From assembly GCF_000346465.2 (NCBI RefSeq), contig NC_034014.1, positions 26,748,281 to 26,812,280 on the forward strand: DNA of 64,000 bases, read 5' to 3'. The stretch is from Prunus persica (lineage: Eukaryota; Streptophyta; Magnoliopsida; Rosales; Rosaceae). The notes beneath the pieces were generated by a model. The model was not told the DNA's origin. It saw nothing but the letters and a program-made list of their open reading frames with translations, and ran no database searches. Within the stretch, counting starts at the first letter, position 1. The number at the start of each line of letters is the position of its first letter. Position numbers and translations under genes: made by a program. Shown in pieces: positions 10,770 to 21,406 of this stretch.

Positions 10770-12372
10770 GGCTACAAGATCAGTTGGCTGCCTATATTCC
10801 ATCTGTCACCTCTTTGAAGGAGTGTACAACAGCACTTGAGAAGCATGTGCTTGCTGTTGATTATTGCCTCAAACCAATAGTCAACAATATCGGCAAATTG
10901 ACAAGTTGCAATGTGAATGCATTAATTGGCTTTTATAATAGTCAAAAGTGATGGCTATTGACAAGTTGCAATGGGAATGCATTAATTAGATTTCACAAAT
11001 GGTGGTAGGCTATTGTTGACTTGCCTAACCTTTGGCTTCTTTGAGAAGCCACTTCCTTTGGCTATAAATTGGAAGCAAATGGTTTCATTTGATGAATCCA
11101 ACCAAGTGTTGAGTAGAAGAGAAAAATAGCAAGAAAGACATTTTGCCAAAGAGAGAAACAAATTCTCTCTAGTTGTTCTTTGCTTTGTATCATTGTTTTC
11201 TCTTCCTTTGTGAGTGTGTGAGGTTGGGTGTATTTGGGTCTTTGGGAAATTGAGTGGTAAACACTATTGTATATCCCCATTGATTATAGAGGAATACTCC
11301 GTCGTCTCCAAACTGGATGTAGGCAATTGCCGAACCAGTATAAATCTTGGTGTTCTTCTTGTTGTAATTTTCTGTTCAATTTTTTTTCTCCTGCCAGTAG
11401 TTGTTTATTTTTCACTCACAGTTGGTTGACGCTTCCGCACAACACTTGCAGTCGCCACATTTTATAAACTAGACACAGAAGAATCAGAGATAATCTCCAT
11501 GTCTGTTTATACATTCCCTCTACAATGGGAAATTGGAGTGAGGTGATGATCCATTTATTAAAGCTTCAATACTCTCTTCTTTTTTTCTATCTGGAACTTA
11601 CAGCTTTACTCCATTTATTTCCTTATCCATAATGGGTTAGCAGTTTTTGATTGGTCCTGCACATTTTCTATCCTCTTTTGAACCTGTATGAACTCTTCAA
11701 AAATCATCTAGACATGCACCCATGAGTTCTCACTAATGCAATTATGTTCTTTGCTTCAATGCCATCGTGTATGGTCTTCTAGCCATAAGCTTTTTATATT
11801 AGATCAATTGCGGAGCCAGTATTTGAATATATGGTTTATCTTCAGAATTATGCAAGTTGTTTGTGGCTCCAGGATTCTCTTTTGAACTTCCTTTTATTTT
11901 ACTTTTGAGGCCTCAAATTTCATATATATATATTTTTTAAAAAGTGGTACTTCATTTTTGGGAAAGTTTATGGAAAGTAAGCTGGTTTCTATCTACATTG
12001 GGCTGGACATGAATTGTTCAGCTTATGGCATGTTGCATTTGATTTCAATAGTTCAATGGTGCATGCGATTTTGGATATCATTTGAATTTGACACGTCTAT
12101 ATTCCACCTGTATCCAGGATGACTTTCTGCATGCTGAAAGCTCTCATTTGGATGGAGATCAAGTGGCCACGGTATCAGATGGTGTTTCTGACTTGCAGGA
12201 TTTACAAAGAAGAATTAAAGCTATTGAAAAGGCAATGGTGGAAAAGGAAAGGCATTTTTCTGCAAATCAGGTAGAAAAGAAATTCGGGGATGGGGTTGGT
12301 AACACTATGAAGAAGCGTGAAATATCTGGCTCAGGAAATGAAATTCTGACAAAATACATCATTCTTGATTAG
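10770..12372 (+). pseudogene. NETWORKED1 (NET1)-like gene fragment
   Basis: NET1 proteins are plant actin-binding proteins with long coiled coils. Two coding pieces resemble that C-terminal coiled-coil region: 10770-10854 (LQDQLAAYIPSVTSLKE, then ALEKHVLA) and 12118-12372 (DDFLHAESSHLDGDQVATVS, then LQDLQRRIKAIEKAMVEKE). The first piece follows a clean acceptor (TTTGTCAG) and is interrupted by the solo LTR at 10855-11444; its frame resumes after the LTR to about 11488. The second piece follows TATCCAG. The frame stops at 12372 inside what should be a much longer protein, and there is no NAB actin-binding domain. It is a broken fragment, possibly captured. Confidence 0.6.
10855..11444 (+). mobile_element. 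Solo LTR of a retrotransposon, 590 bp
   Basis: Begins TGTTGA and ends CAACA, and is flanked by a perfect 5-bp duplication CTTGC (10850-10854 and 11445-11449). It contains a TATA-like CTATAAATT near 11060 and has no internal coding domain. A full element inserted into the NET1-like coding piece and was then reduced to one LTR by recombination. Removing one duplication would restore the flanking reading frame across the site, which confirms the boundaries. The TG..CA ends and size suit a copia-type LTR. Confidence 0.8.
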
Positions 12373-14513
12373 CTATATTAATGAATTATATTATGTGATA
12401 GGTGCAGTTGACTTGTTACGTCTATTATTATGATAATTGAAATTGACACATCACATGTCACATAATGCCGTTCATTAATCTAAGATATGACCCATTAGCA
12501 TTCTCATTATCATTTCCGGGTATAACCAATACAACTGTATTATAAGGTAAGTCTAGTTAGTGAGGGTTTTGAATCAGAGTGATTTAACAATTGAATATGA
12601 TATTACTTGCTTTTAATGGTTGCGGCTCTTTATTATACCAATTGTAATAAATAAAAATTGGTATATAGTGGCAACTGTTTGTAATTTATAAGTAATCTTA
12701 GTGCATTATTGTAGCATAAAATTGAGTACTTAATCATTAACCTAACTAATCGAGTGTTAGTTGGATTGACTTAGGTATTTGGTATACTCCCAAGTGGTTC
12801 TAGATTCAAATTCTTATGGTACTCGTGTGCGTGAGTTTCCCCTTTCCCCTTCCTATCTTCAGAAATTTAAAAAACAAAAAAAAAAAAACTATTAACCTAA
12901 CTTGAATGGTGAAAATATAATTAACTAATTCCTAGTTTTAAAAGATCTTATTGACCTTGAGAAAAACCCAATTGGAGAGCGTCAGAGGGCTTTTCAACAA
13001 ACCAGCCCAATTGGGCAGCAACCAAATACAATTAGACAGATAACTAAAAATATGGCCCGCGCAACAAAACAAAACAGGCAAACAAAGGCATATAGAATAT
13101 CGCTATAGAATGTTTATTGAAAATGTGCAAGTTCGCACAAAAGATGTGAAATAAAAAATATAAAAAACAAATGAGAAGAAATATAAAGCTGCAGGAAGTT
13201 TTGTCACATATTCAAATACAGAAAACGCTATATACACAATACAACAATTTGTCACATATTCAAATGGATCATCCATTAATACTTTGGGCAAGTGGCGTAT
13301 GTCAGGATGTACTTGGAGCCATGTGTGTCTATAATATACCATGCAATGAATGGCCCGCGAGCACATGGAGATGAAGCACCAGTGGACTCGCTTCACCACC
13401 ACCAGAGGCTGCCGACAAATTAGATAAACAAATAACTTTTGCATATGTCTGGTTTGGTTGGTGGTTTCAATTAATCGTTTCCATTTCGCTTCCTGTTTAT
13501 GTTCTTGACCTTCCTCTTCATCATTCATTAAAATGCCAGGAATAAAATCTCCTTGTAGGCTTAGTAGGTACATGAAGTATAAATGTATATGGTGTACTAC
13601 CCAGTACCCTACACTATATTTGTTATTGATCTTTTTGGTACAATTATAGAATCCTATGCTTGGGACTTGAACACGGATGAGCCCCACATACATATTGTGT
13701 TTTTTTTCTAAAATTTTATAGAAGCGATATTGGGTAGAAGGAATTCGAACACAAGAGTTCGGGTGCAAAGAAAACTATTCTTAAACACTTGAGGCACACA
13801 AGTCCCTTAAACATTTTCATGGTCTTGCTTAATTATGTGGGAAAGTCTAGAGATTGATTATAGAAAGGCAAGAACTTTTAAGGATGGCTAAATGGACTGA
13901 TTAATTTAATATGTATCTAACAAAACAGAGCCAGAAAGATGCCAATCATCAAACCACGCTGCCATGCCACTATTGAATATATGGATAGGAACCTGTACCC
14001 ATCTTTCCTCACTGCATTAAATATTTAGCAGCCACGGACGAAGAAGAAAGAAAAAAAAAACTTATTCATAATTTGATATGATCAAGCGAGCACAAAATGT
14101 TCGCAACAACCAACTAGCTAAGCAACCAGATGCAATCCCTCTTTCAAAACCTACTCATATACTCTCAAACAAAAATATGCTGTCTTTCTCTGGTAATATT
14201 TACTTCACTGATGATATATTTTTCTGAACTTGCATATATAATGAAAAGCAAAAGGAATATTAATGACCTGAAATCGTACATGCATCCAGAAAGCCAATTG
14301 CTAGGTACTAGATTAACAATCTTAACACCACCATATATGTTTAAGCGGGAATCTTAGGCAGCAGTTGAGGTAATTACTACCACCACATTAATACATTCTA
14401 AACATTAATTAAGCAAAACATGAGCGAAGATTACAGAGCATCATCACTAGCTATAAGAGGTACCTTTGGCCCAGATCCATGGCCAAATATTGACATCATC
14501 AAGGCCATTAAAA
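12373..14513. other. Intergenic, no gene seen
   Basis: AT-rich. A 221-codon open frame on the minus strand at 13103-13768 starts at a TTG, lacks recognisable domains and has hydrophobic random-looking composition; I do not accept it as a gene. The last few hundred bases are downstream of the DUF688-like gene. Confidence 0.5.
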
Positions 14514-15062
14514 TTAATGACAGCCTCGGTTGCCTCCACTGGTCACTCTGCTGAATCGAAAGCACAATGTTGAAGTAGGCGAGCCAGCATCCTCCTCTTC
14601 CTCAAAGTCTCCCGTGGAGTCAAACGATGAGCTTCTGCTCGAAAACCGGCTTCTCCTTCCATGGAACTTCCTTGTGCTCACTGGCACATGCATAGATGAA
14701 TCTGATGAACAAAACAATGATGAAGAAGGAGAAGATGGTACATGGGTTTTCTTATTGAGACTTATTTTTGGGAAAAGGGTGTGTAAAAGATTGGATCTTG
14801 AGTGCTTTTTGGTTGGTTTTTGGAAGGAATTTGAATAGTACGATGGAGGAGGAGTGAGAGGAGGAATTGGGTCATCACTAAATGTGTGTTTTGGGGTGCC
14901 AGGCTGAGATTCCCAGATGAATGGAACACTACCAGCCAGGCCTCCATAGTAGACCTTGAAAGATGGATTGGCTATGGAGCTTTCCTTGGACAGAAGCCTA
15001 GAGAAGAACTTGTTTTCATCTTGGGATTTTTGAGGAAGCTCAGGGTTGCCATTGTTCAACAT
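14514..15062 (-). CDS. DUF688-like small plant protein
   Basis: A 182-codon protein from the first in-frame ATG (15060-15062). The frame is open a further 51 bases upstream, but only a TTG is there. Near the N-terminus it has SVPFIWESQPGTPKH, the PFxWExxPGxPK motif that marks the plant DUF688 family, followed by proline-rich PLTPPPSYY, serine-rich basic stretches (GRRSRFSSRSSSF) and a conserved-looking end (SPTSTLCFRFSRV). No signal peptide or membrane segment is seen. The function of the family is unknown. It is a single exon with no partner gene nearby. The protein is mostly low complexity, so it is likely disordered. Confidence 0.75.
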   Translation of the reverse strand: MLNNGNPELPQKSQDENKFFSRLLSKESSIANPSFKVYYGGLAGSVPFIWESQPGTPKHTFSDDPIPPLTPPPSYYSNSFQKPTKKHSRSNLLHTLFPKISLNKKTHVPSSPSSSLFCSSDSSMHVPVSTRKFHGRRSRFSSRSSSFDSTGDFEEEEDAGSPTSTLCFRFSRVTSGGNRGCH

Positions 15063-17683
15063 CTTTGGCTCTTTGGCTCTTGAGTGAGTTAGAAGAAGGG
15101 GCTTCGACTTCAAGTGGTGAGAGAAGGTGGAAGTAGGAGAGGAGGCAAATTTAGTCCTCTCAAGTTGGGACTAAATAAATCCACAACACATCAAGTCAAA
15201 CAAACATGATACGTTCATAATATAAATTAATCTAACCATGTTGAGCAGGCATAATTACTAAATTGTTACTTGAATTACATGCAGCTTTCTCCGCAGATTT
15301 GTGTGATCAATCAAACGGATGACGTGGGCTCAATAGGGCCGTTGGATGCTAAATCAAGAAGAATATGTAGTTGTTGCAAGGGATATATCATTGGGTCTGA
15401 ACTAACAAATCAGTAGTTGGGTATCCATCGTTTGTGGTCCTTTGGCACTGTACTCCTGGTTAAGGCTTAGTGTTCCATTTTAATTAACTCTCTTCAGAAA
15501 ATTTCTTAACTGCCTTGCACCGCGAACACATCGGCCTCATACTAACAACCCAAATGGAGGTGAAAGAATGTGTATGAGCAATATGACCTTTGCGTAGTAA
15601 AATGGGTCTTTTGATGGATAGAATTTGATTCGTGCATGACATGATGCATACCCTTCGTCGAACCCATGTTCAACACACCTTCTTTTGTCAAACAAGTATC
15701 ATGCCACAATAAATTATGTGCATTCTTAGAGGAATTGTTCAAAGTCTTAAGTTCCTTGTTCTAAAGTCACACTCACGTAATTATTATTATTTTTTGTTTT
15801 TTGGACGGTCACAATTGTTTAATTATACCAAAGTCTTTAATAAACAAAAAGGATGGTTTGTTCTATTTGTCCTAATAATTCAGAAATGACCCAAATCTCG
15901 AAATACTTAAAATCACTTTTATTAATAGCGCTTTTATTAGAAGCAAGTAATGTTTTCAATAAAAACCCCCTTACGTACTACGATCATATCTCTACTGACT
16001 ACTGGTATTATATATGCGTTTGTATATAATTATTTGAATTCCGTTTGTCATAAACAAAAACATAATCTAATCTCTGTATGACGAGAACCAAGAAAGTGAC
16101 ATGAATTTATTAGATTTCAGTTGCATGCAGCATGCCCTCATAACTCTCTCTCGATCAAATGGCTTCTGTGGTCGCAACTGCTACACGCCTAAAAGTTGGT
16201 GAAGCCAAAATTGCCATTTTGCTATTTGCTAGGATATGTGTTTAATATGTGTGGAATTGTCCCTTTCATTTCTTCAAAGGATGAAAGGGGGGGAAATCTT
16301 TTAATTGGGCCTGCGTTTTTAAACTTTTCGGCCCAATCTAAACTCTCATAAGAAACGGATCACTGACATGTTTGCTCTTTTGGACATGGAACACATGAAC
16401 TCAATACTTCGGCCCACCAACAGAAGTAAAATTCAAACTCAGACTTTGCTTTTTACAGTGTATGAAAGTTGAAACGGTAACCTCAATACCTCATAATGTT
16501 CGTTAAGGTCAAAAGGTTAAAGTGACAACAAAGTTGGTTTGCACACAAACCCACAATGACACAAAACAGTTGATAAAGTGAGAGTGAGAGACAATATCAA
16601 CCAAACTATCTTTGTTTGGTTGGTTCCACTTTCTTTTTCTTTTTAGTAGTTTTCTTTTCTTAATTCCTCACTTATATCTAATTCATTCTTTTAATGTATT
16701 AAGTTAGTTAGTATTATGTAGCTACTATTGTACCGCATTTATAGACTTCGTTGTTTTTGAACTCTTTATGCGTAACGTCATATGTATTTCTTAAAGATAT
16801 GAAATGTTGAGAAAACATCACTTTATACTCTCTTTTTTTCAATTCAACTTTGATTATGTTTATTAACATTGCCCAAAGTATGACACTTCAAACTTAAAAT
16901 CGAAGCGATAAATTAATACAAGACTAGCTACCTTAAAATCTAAGCTCTAAAATTTTACTAGTTAAAAAAATCTTCTAAACTTCTAAGCTCTAAAATCGTT
17001 AATTTTTAATCAAATACTGCTCTCTCTCAGTTTTGGTGAACGTTGGGGGCCATGGATTCACTCGAGTATCGATATTCGAACTAACAGTAACAGCCCAACA
17101 GCCCAAGCCAAAGAGGACAAAGTGCTTTTTCTTAACGCGCTTTTATGATTACCCAGAAGGCAGAAGCCCGTTAGGTGATATGGCTTTTTGTTGCCGTTGA
17201 AAAACGAACGACACTCGCGCGTACAATGCCCCCACCATTTTCAAAAATCAATGCGCATATCACTCCATTACATTTCCCTCCTTTCCCACGTGTCATCTTA
17301 CTCATCTCCAGCCTTTCCAATAAGGCCCATAAAAACAGCATTATATCTCCTCATCTACCTCTACAACATCCGTAAAACACTCCAAACCTCAAGGGTAATT
17401 ATGGAACTTCAAATAATCCAAACGTCTCTTTTGATTTTTGGTTTTTTATTTTATTTTTATGTTTCCCTCTTGTCTCGATTTTGGCTATGTACTAATAGCC
17501 GTGCTTCTTAGGTTTGTGTGACTGAAGACTCTGAGCTCTGCTCAAACTATAACCAAACATTATTACTTGCTAATTTTATCTCCCACCAAACTCCTTCTGT
17601 TCATAAAAAGTCTTGCGTTTCTGAAAGTTTGGATCTTTGTTTTTCATTTTGTTGGGATTTCATTTCAGTTGTCGGGTTTTAAT
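15063..17683. other. Intergenic and promoter region between divergent genes
   Basis: Lies between the start of the minus-strand DUF688-like gene and the start of the plus-strand WEB gene, so it holds both promoters. AT-rich. Short open frames at 17175-17511 overlap the likely WEB 5' leader and have no family resemblance. No repeat element with clear ends was found. Confidence 0.5.
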
Positions 17684-20312
17684 ATGGAGCCTGATTCGGG
17701 TTTGGATGTGAAGAAGGAGAGGGTTTTCAGGGCAGAGATCGATACTTCAGCTCCTTTTGAATCGGTGAGGGAGGCAGTGAGTCGATTCGGTGGAATCGGT
17801 TACTGGAAACCCTCTCAGACTAAGCCTTCCGGGCCTGAGGTATGCTCCCGCTTACTTTCTTTCTCTCCAGACGAATAAAGATAGGGTTTTTCTTTTGGAA
17901 AATTAAGAAATTGGGAATGAGGTTTTATTTTAAAGCAGAAAAATTACATGGATTGGGATTTCTGGCCAAGGTCAGGAGGAAGTTTGAGTTAAATGTACTT
18001 TTGTGTTCTTTGAAGTTGGTTGTTGGTTCACATTGTTAATTGTAATGGAGGTGCACTCTCACATTGAGCAACCCAAGTGATCCGTTTGCTTCCAAACATA
18101 GTTTAACTTTTAAATAAATTTGTGACTGTCAGTTTGTGTGCCAAAGAGTCTGCACTAGCTTATTAGGCATTAGCTGTCTGTTCCTGCCATTGTTGGATTT
18201 TATGGCTTTATGGCTCAAGAAGATCCCGCAGGATAATCTTTTCGTGTGGAGAAAACCGGGGTATTGTGTTTACTTTAGTCTCAAAGCAATAGTGGATTAT
18301 GTCACTGTAGGGGACTCAAGGTTTTGGTTTGTTCCATAATGTAGTGTTTTCTGATACATCTTGCCATATATTAGTATGTAATTCCACTGAAGGGGAGATT
18401 ACTAAGTTGTAACTCTGGGCTCTTTTGTTGTTCAAATCAATTTTTAGGGTACCCATTTTATAGAATTACTGGACCATGACCTCCTAAGACCCTGATTCTC
18501 TATATATTTCCTGTCATAGAGAGACTGGCTGTAACTCCTTAAGCCCCAGATTTTCTATCTTTCTGCATCCACAACTTCATGAATGAGAGCGGTTACTTGA
18601 TAACCGAAGCTGGCTTTGTACAGTTTAATTTTCTGTCTTTTTTGTTCTGCTGATATCTCTCGTATAAGTGTGTTTCCTTCTTTATATTAATTATTTCTTC
18701 CCCTTCTGTTTATTGCTTACCGAAATGCTAAATGAAGCATGGTTTCTCGTTTTATGTGTTTAATAACCTTATCGTATGGTGACGTTTCTCCTATTAACAG
18801 CATGACATGGAAGAGGTTGGCACTGCGAAACTGGAGGAGCAGGCTTTACAGTTGGAGAAGGATCTCACTTTGAAAGAAAAGGAAACTCTGGATGTTCTAA
18901 TAGAACTTGAACAAACTAAAAAGGTTATTGATGAGTTAAAAAAGAAGCTACAGAAAGAAGCATCTGAAGTGAATATGGCCCTTGAGACAAATAGAGGTAA
19001 GGAATACATGACTCCAGTGGTAAACGAAGACGATAAGGAAAACCATGGGAATGAGGGTGGTCGCTGTAATTCAATGGAAGGTGTGACTCCATGCCCTTCT
19101 TCAGCTCCAGGTTTAATCTTAATGGAATTGAAACAGGCTAAGTTGAACCTTACCAGGACTACCACTGATCTTGCTGACATTCGAGCTTCTGTTGAATCAT
19201 TCAACAAGAAATTAGAGAAAGAAAGAATCATGCTTGAGAAAACCCGTGTGAGGTTAACATCAAATTCTTTGAAAGTATTATCTCTTGAAGAAGAGCTAAA
19301 GAAAACAAAACTAAATCTGCAGTTGGCAAAGGATGCTGAAACTAAAGGTGGTCCTGATAATTCTTTAGATATTTCAAAGGAGCTTCACCGATTGAGTTCT
19401 GAGACAGAGCAGTTCAAAAGAATGGCAGAAGTTGCAAAGTCAGAGGTCGTGAGAGCAACGTCCGAGATTGAACAGACAAGAACTAAGATAAAAACAGCTG
19501 AAATCAGGTTGGTTGCTGCCAGAAAAATGAAAGAGGCAGCAAGAGCGGTAGAAGCTGTTGCTCTTGCAGAGATTAAGGCTCTATCATACCACGAGAGTTC
19601 ATCTGGAGATTCATTGCAGAAGCATGACAGAGTAACTCTTTCATTTGAGGAATACTCATCTCTAACTCACAAAGTTCGAGATGCAGAGGAACTTTCTAAG
19701 AACAGGGTAACAGATGCCATGCTTCATCTTGATGAAGCAAACGTATCAAAAACAGAAATCCTGAAAAAGGTAGAGGAAGCAACTGAAGAAGTCAAAACCA
19801 CTAAAAAGGCATTGGAAGAAGCTCTGAACAGAGTGGAGACTGCAAATAAGGGGAAACTAGCAGTTGAAGAAGCTCTTCGCAAATGGAGATCCCAGCACGG
19901 TCATAAAAGACGTTCGGTACACAACTCTACCAAGTTCAAAAATCCACACCCATCTATTCATGGGAGAGATCTGCAATTACGTGACGTAAATGGTCTGAAT
20001 CTTGTTACTGATGGGCCAATACCCGTTCTGAGGCCAACCTTATCAATAGGACAGATACTAAGCAGGAAGCTGCTTTTGCCAGAAGAGGTTGAAATGGGGG
20101 TGGCCGGGAAAAGCCCTGTAAGGCAAAAGATGTCACTGGGGCAAATGCTCCAGAAACAAAATGGCGATCAACCCTTTTCTAGGAGGTCTGAGAGGGAAAG
20201 CAATGTCAGGAATTCTTCTGCTAAGAGAAAGAAGTCTGGATTTGCTCGATTCTCACTACTTTTGACAAAGCAAAGCAGGAAAAAGAAGAAGCCAACTCCA
20301 AACTTGAAGTGA
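17684..20312 (+). CDS. WEB family (DUF827) coiled-coil protein
   Basis: Two coding exons: 17684-17839 (52 codons, phase 0, donor GTATGC) and 18801-20312 (acceptor ATTAACAG), 555 residues. Residues about 19-42 (EIDTSAPFESVREAVSRFGG) are the conserved N-terminal signature of WEB/PMI2-type proteins, closest in my recollection to Arabidopsis At2g38370. Residues about 55-370 are a long heptad-rich coiled coil (Lys, Glu and Leu dominate). The tail is basic and carries two similar short motifs, SIGQILSRKLLLPEE and SLGQMLQKQ, then a KKSGFARFSLLL segment. WEB proteins act in the cytoplasm, some of them in chloroplast photorelocation; this member's role is unknown. The intron of 961 bases is clean. Confidence 0.88.
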
Positions 20313-20761
20313 TTCAGCTTTGTCAATCAGCTGCCTCAATCAAGAACTGACTTCAGTTGTGTGTGTGTGCGCGCGCGTGTTTTTCCTCTCCTCCGTCTCC
20401 GATTGTTCTTGCTTAAGAATTGATTTGTTTCGTTTAGATGGGAGTTGTTCCCAGACTTCTGGTTTTACTTATTATCTATGTAGCCTTTATGTATTGGTTG
20501 TTAAAATGTTTGTAAAAGACGCGTAACTATCTAATGCTAAAACTCTTCTCTAGAGCGATGTTTAATCTCTTCCCAGAAAGGTGTATAAACAATTGAAGAT
20601 AGGCATCGAGATGGATAGTCCAAATTTGTGGTAATTGTTCCAAGTAATCTAATTGTTTATTAACTTCATATGGTGGTCAATGTCAGTCGTGCCTTGTGCC
20701 AAAAAAGTATTGTGCTTTGTCCCAAAAAAGCAATTGTTGGTAGAGATATCAGAGCCTGTAA
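20313..20761. other. 3' flank of WEB gene up to the transposon
   Basis: Contains a short GT/GC run (about 20358-20380) and the presumed 3' UTR. No gene. It ends with the TAA target duplication (20759-20761) of the Harbinger element. Confidence 0.5.
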
Positions 20762-20808
20762 GAGCAACTCCACCCCTTAGGGCAAAGTCTAAGGCAAGGG
20801 CAAGCAAG

Positions 20809-20840
20809 GGCTGACACTATTCACGTGAATAGTGTCAGCC
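20809..20840. repeat. Perfect 32-bp subterminal palindrome
   Basis: GGCTGACACTATTCAC followed at once by its exact reverse complement, centred on CACGTG. It sits 47 bases inside the left end of the Harbinger element. A decayed copy of the same palindrome is at the matching place in the small derivative at 56343-56759, so it is a family feature and a candidate transposase-binding or hairpin site. Confidence 0.85.
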
Positions 20841-20984
20841 TTGCCATTTGTGGTTCCACCCACAAGGGCAAAGTCTAGGGCAAGTCTAGGGCAATTACTA
20901 TTTATTGTACTTTATTTCCTATTTTTTTAATACTTTAAATCATTAATTTTGATAATTTTTTGTAATTAAATTTTCGGATAAGAT

Positions 20985-21300
20985 TTTCGGATGTGAATCT
21001 CGGTTGCCACGTGTCTTATTCCAGATAAAATTTTCGGATATTCATTAATAAAAATTATAATCTCAGATTTCCGATAAAATTTTCACCCTCTAAAATTGTG
21101 CCGCGTGTCCCATGTCAGATAAGATTTTCAGATAATTTAAAAAAATTATAATGTCATATTTCAGATAAGATTTTCACCCTCTAAAATTGTGCCACGTGTC
21201 CCATGTCTGATAAGATTTTCAGATATTTTTTTACAAATAGTGATCTCAGATTTCAGATAAGATTTTCACCCTCTAAAATTGTGCCACGTGTCATCTCTAT
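20985..21300. repeat. About 91-bp tandem repeat upstream of transposase
   Basis: TTTTCACCCTCTAAAATTGT recurs at 21080, 21171 and 21263 (spacing 91 and 92 bases), each followed by a GCC(A/G)CGTGTC word and preceded by CAGATAAGATTTTC-like words. A more diverged unit may precede them. The array ends just before the TATA box, so it may act as a promoter or as clustered transposase-binding sites. Confidence 0.75.
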
Positions 21301-21314
21301 CTTCTGAATCCCTC

Positions 21315-21321
21315 TATATAA
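21315..21321 (+). promoter_or_regulatory. TATA box of the transposase gene
   Basis: TATATAA, 86 bases before the transposase ATG and directly after the 91-bp repeat array. Position and sequence suit a core promoter. Confidence 0.6.
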
Positions 21322-21406
21322 CTACACCATCAACACCACTCCTCTCACACCATCTCTGATATATTCCTTCATTTCTCAGATTTTACAATTTCCCATTATA
21401 CTCTCA

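Noticed and set aside
13103..13768. 221-codon open frame on the minus strand
   Set aside because: The start codon is TTG, no domain or signal is seen, the composition is like random AT-rich DNA, and it lies in an otherwise gene-free stretch.
15111..15113. Upstream start for the DUF688-like gene
   Set aside because: The codon is TTG, not ATG. The first in-frame ATG is at 15060-15062, so I used that, though a missed 5' exon is possible.
18794..19231. 145-codon minus frame inside the WEB gene
   Set aside because: It is the antisense of a lysine/glutamate-rich coiled coil, which tends to lack stops; there is no independent support.
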